A DNA stretch of 33,476 nt from CAZESH01 sp964514665. GTDB lineage: Bacteria; Bacillota; Bacilli; Paenibacillales; KCTC-25726. The notes beneath the pieces were generated by a model. That model did no database searches. It was not told where the DNA came from and saw nothing but the letters and a program-made list of their open reading frames with translations. The stretch spans positions 1-33,476 of the forward strand of contig CAZESH010000008.1 in the NCBI GenBank assembly GCA_964514665.1, written 5' to 3'. This document shows, piece by piece, positions 33,067 to 33,476 of this stretch; within the stretch, counting starts at the first letter, position 1; each line of letters opens with the position of its first letter. A program made the translations under genes and the position numbers.

Positions 33067-33476
33067 ATGTTTGATAGGGAAATGTATGGTCCAAGCAGAG
33101 AAGAGAATTATCAGACCGTCATCAAGCAAGCGGTGTCGCTGATGGAGGACGAACCGGACAAAATCGCCAACTTGTCCAATTTATCCGCGCTGCTCGCTCA
33201 ATTTTTGCAGCGGATCAATTGGGTTGGATTCTATTTATTTGACGGCAGCGAATTGGTGTTGGGCCCGTTTCAGGGCTTGCCTGCATGTACGCGCATTCCG
33301 ATTGGGAAAGGCGTATGCGGGAAGGCGGCAAGCGAGCGGACAACGCTTGTCGTCGCAGACGTACACTGCTTTCCCGGGCACATCGCTTGTGATGCGGCAT
33401 CGCGCTCGGAAATTGTCGTTCCCATGGTTAGGGATGGGAGGCTGATCGGTGTTCTGGATGTCGACAGTCCCGAAAC
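33067..33476 (+). CDS. GAF-domain free methionine-(R)-sulfoxide reductase-like protein, 3' end outside window
   Basis: The open frame from ATG 33067 runs off the window edge, 136 codons in. It matches B. subtilis YtsP closely from the first residue (MFDREMYGPSREENYQ against MFHVEKQSGSKEKDYQ). This GAF-domain family reduces free methionine-(R)-sulfoxide using three cysteines, all visible: in LVLGPFQGLPACTRIP, in GKGVCGKA and in PGHIACDAASRSEIVVP. Only about 20-25 residues are missing. GAGGAGAG lies about 12 bases before the start, a little far. It is divergent from thpR over 80 bases, which contain a short AATGGG/CCCATT stem followed by T-rich sequence but no clear promoter. Confidence 0.85.
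   Translation, partial: MFDREMYGPSREENYQTVIKQAVSLMEDEPDKIANLSNLSALLAQFLQRINWVGFYLFDGSELVLGPFQGLPACTRIPIGKGVCGKAASERTTLVVADVHCFPGHIACDAASRSEIVVPMVRDGRLIGVLDVDSPE

Overview
The window comes from a Firmicute of the order Bacillales, most likely Paenibacillaceae. Nearly every recognisable protein has its closest remembered relative in Bacillus: KapB, FadR, FadF, FadN, FadA, FadE, LcfA, EtfBA, NamA/YqjM, ThpR and the YtsP-type GAF protein. Ribosome binding sites are strong AGGAGG types, promoters are SigA-like, a FadR operator matches the B. subtilis consensus as I recall it, and a cre-like site is present. The assignment rests on reading motifs and remembered family members; no search was run.

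Layout. (1) 1-3.2 kb: the 3' part of a large MMPL/RND-type exporter, then an opposing small membrane-protein ORF with a CRP/FNR-like palindrome placed where a class II activator would sit. (2) 3.3-5.8 kb: a structured leader RNA ending in an intrinsic terminator ahead of an unassigned SAM methyltransferase, a palindromic element, a 53-aa small ORF, and a protein fusing an XRE helix-turn-helix to a second methyltransferase. (3) 5.8-8.9 kb, a patch with decayed genes: a ZTP-type riboswitch with its terminator in front of a DJ-1/PfpI gene broken by an in-frame TGA, a divergent protein-kinase-like gene, a remnant of a WYL-type regulator, and a frameshifted gene of unknown family. (4) 8.9-11.2 kb: a MATE exporter opposite kapB, followed by a tandem array of degenerate 52-bp repeats. 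(5) 11.2-23.7 kb: a complete fatty-acid beta-oxidation divergon. (6) 23.7-28.3 kb: a patatin-like lipase, the old yellow enzyme NamA, and a 2-hydroxyacid dehydrogenase translationally coupled to nicotinate phosphoribosyltransferase. (7) 28.3-33.5 kb: a NitT/TauT-type ABC importer operon, a YfcE-like phosphoesterase, an AIM24-family protein, a frameshifted thpR, and the 5' part of a free-methionine-(R)-sulfoxide-reductase-like GAF protein.

How the genes work together. The core is the fatty-acid system. LcfA activates the acid, FadE oxidises acyl-CoA, FadN hydrates and oxidises again, and FadA cleaves off acetyl-CoA. Electrons from FadE pass to EtfAB and then through membrane-bound FadF to quinone. 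FadR, encoded with etfB-etfA on the left arm, has its operator on its own transcription start, while the right arm (fadF-fadN-fadA-fadE-lcfA-thioesterase) carries a cre-like site just before fadF.

The best candidates for something undescribed are the leader RNA at 3363-3480, the XRE-methyltransferase fusion with its small upstream ORF, and the riboswitch-controlled DJ-1/kinase-like unit. Three reading-frame lesions occur (6112, about 8206, about 32850). Both frameshifts look like a CC shortened to C, so sequencing or assembly error must be excluded before they are called pseudogenes.
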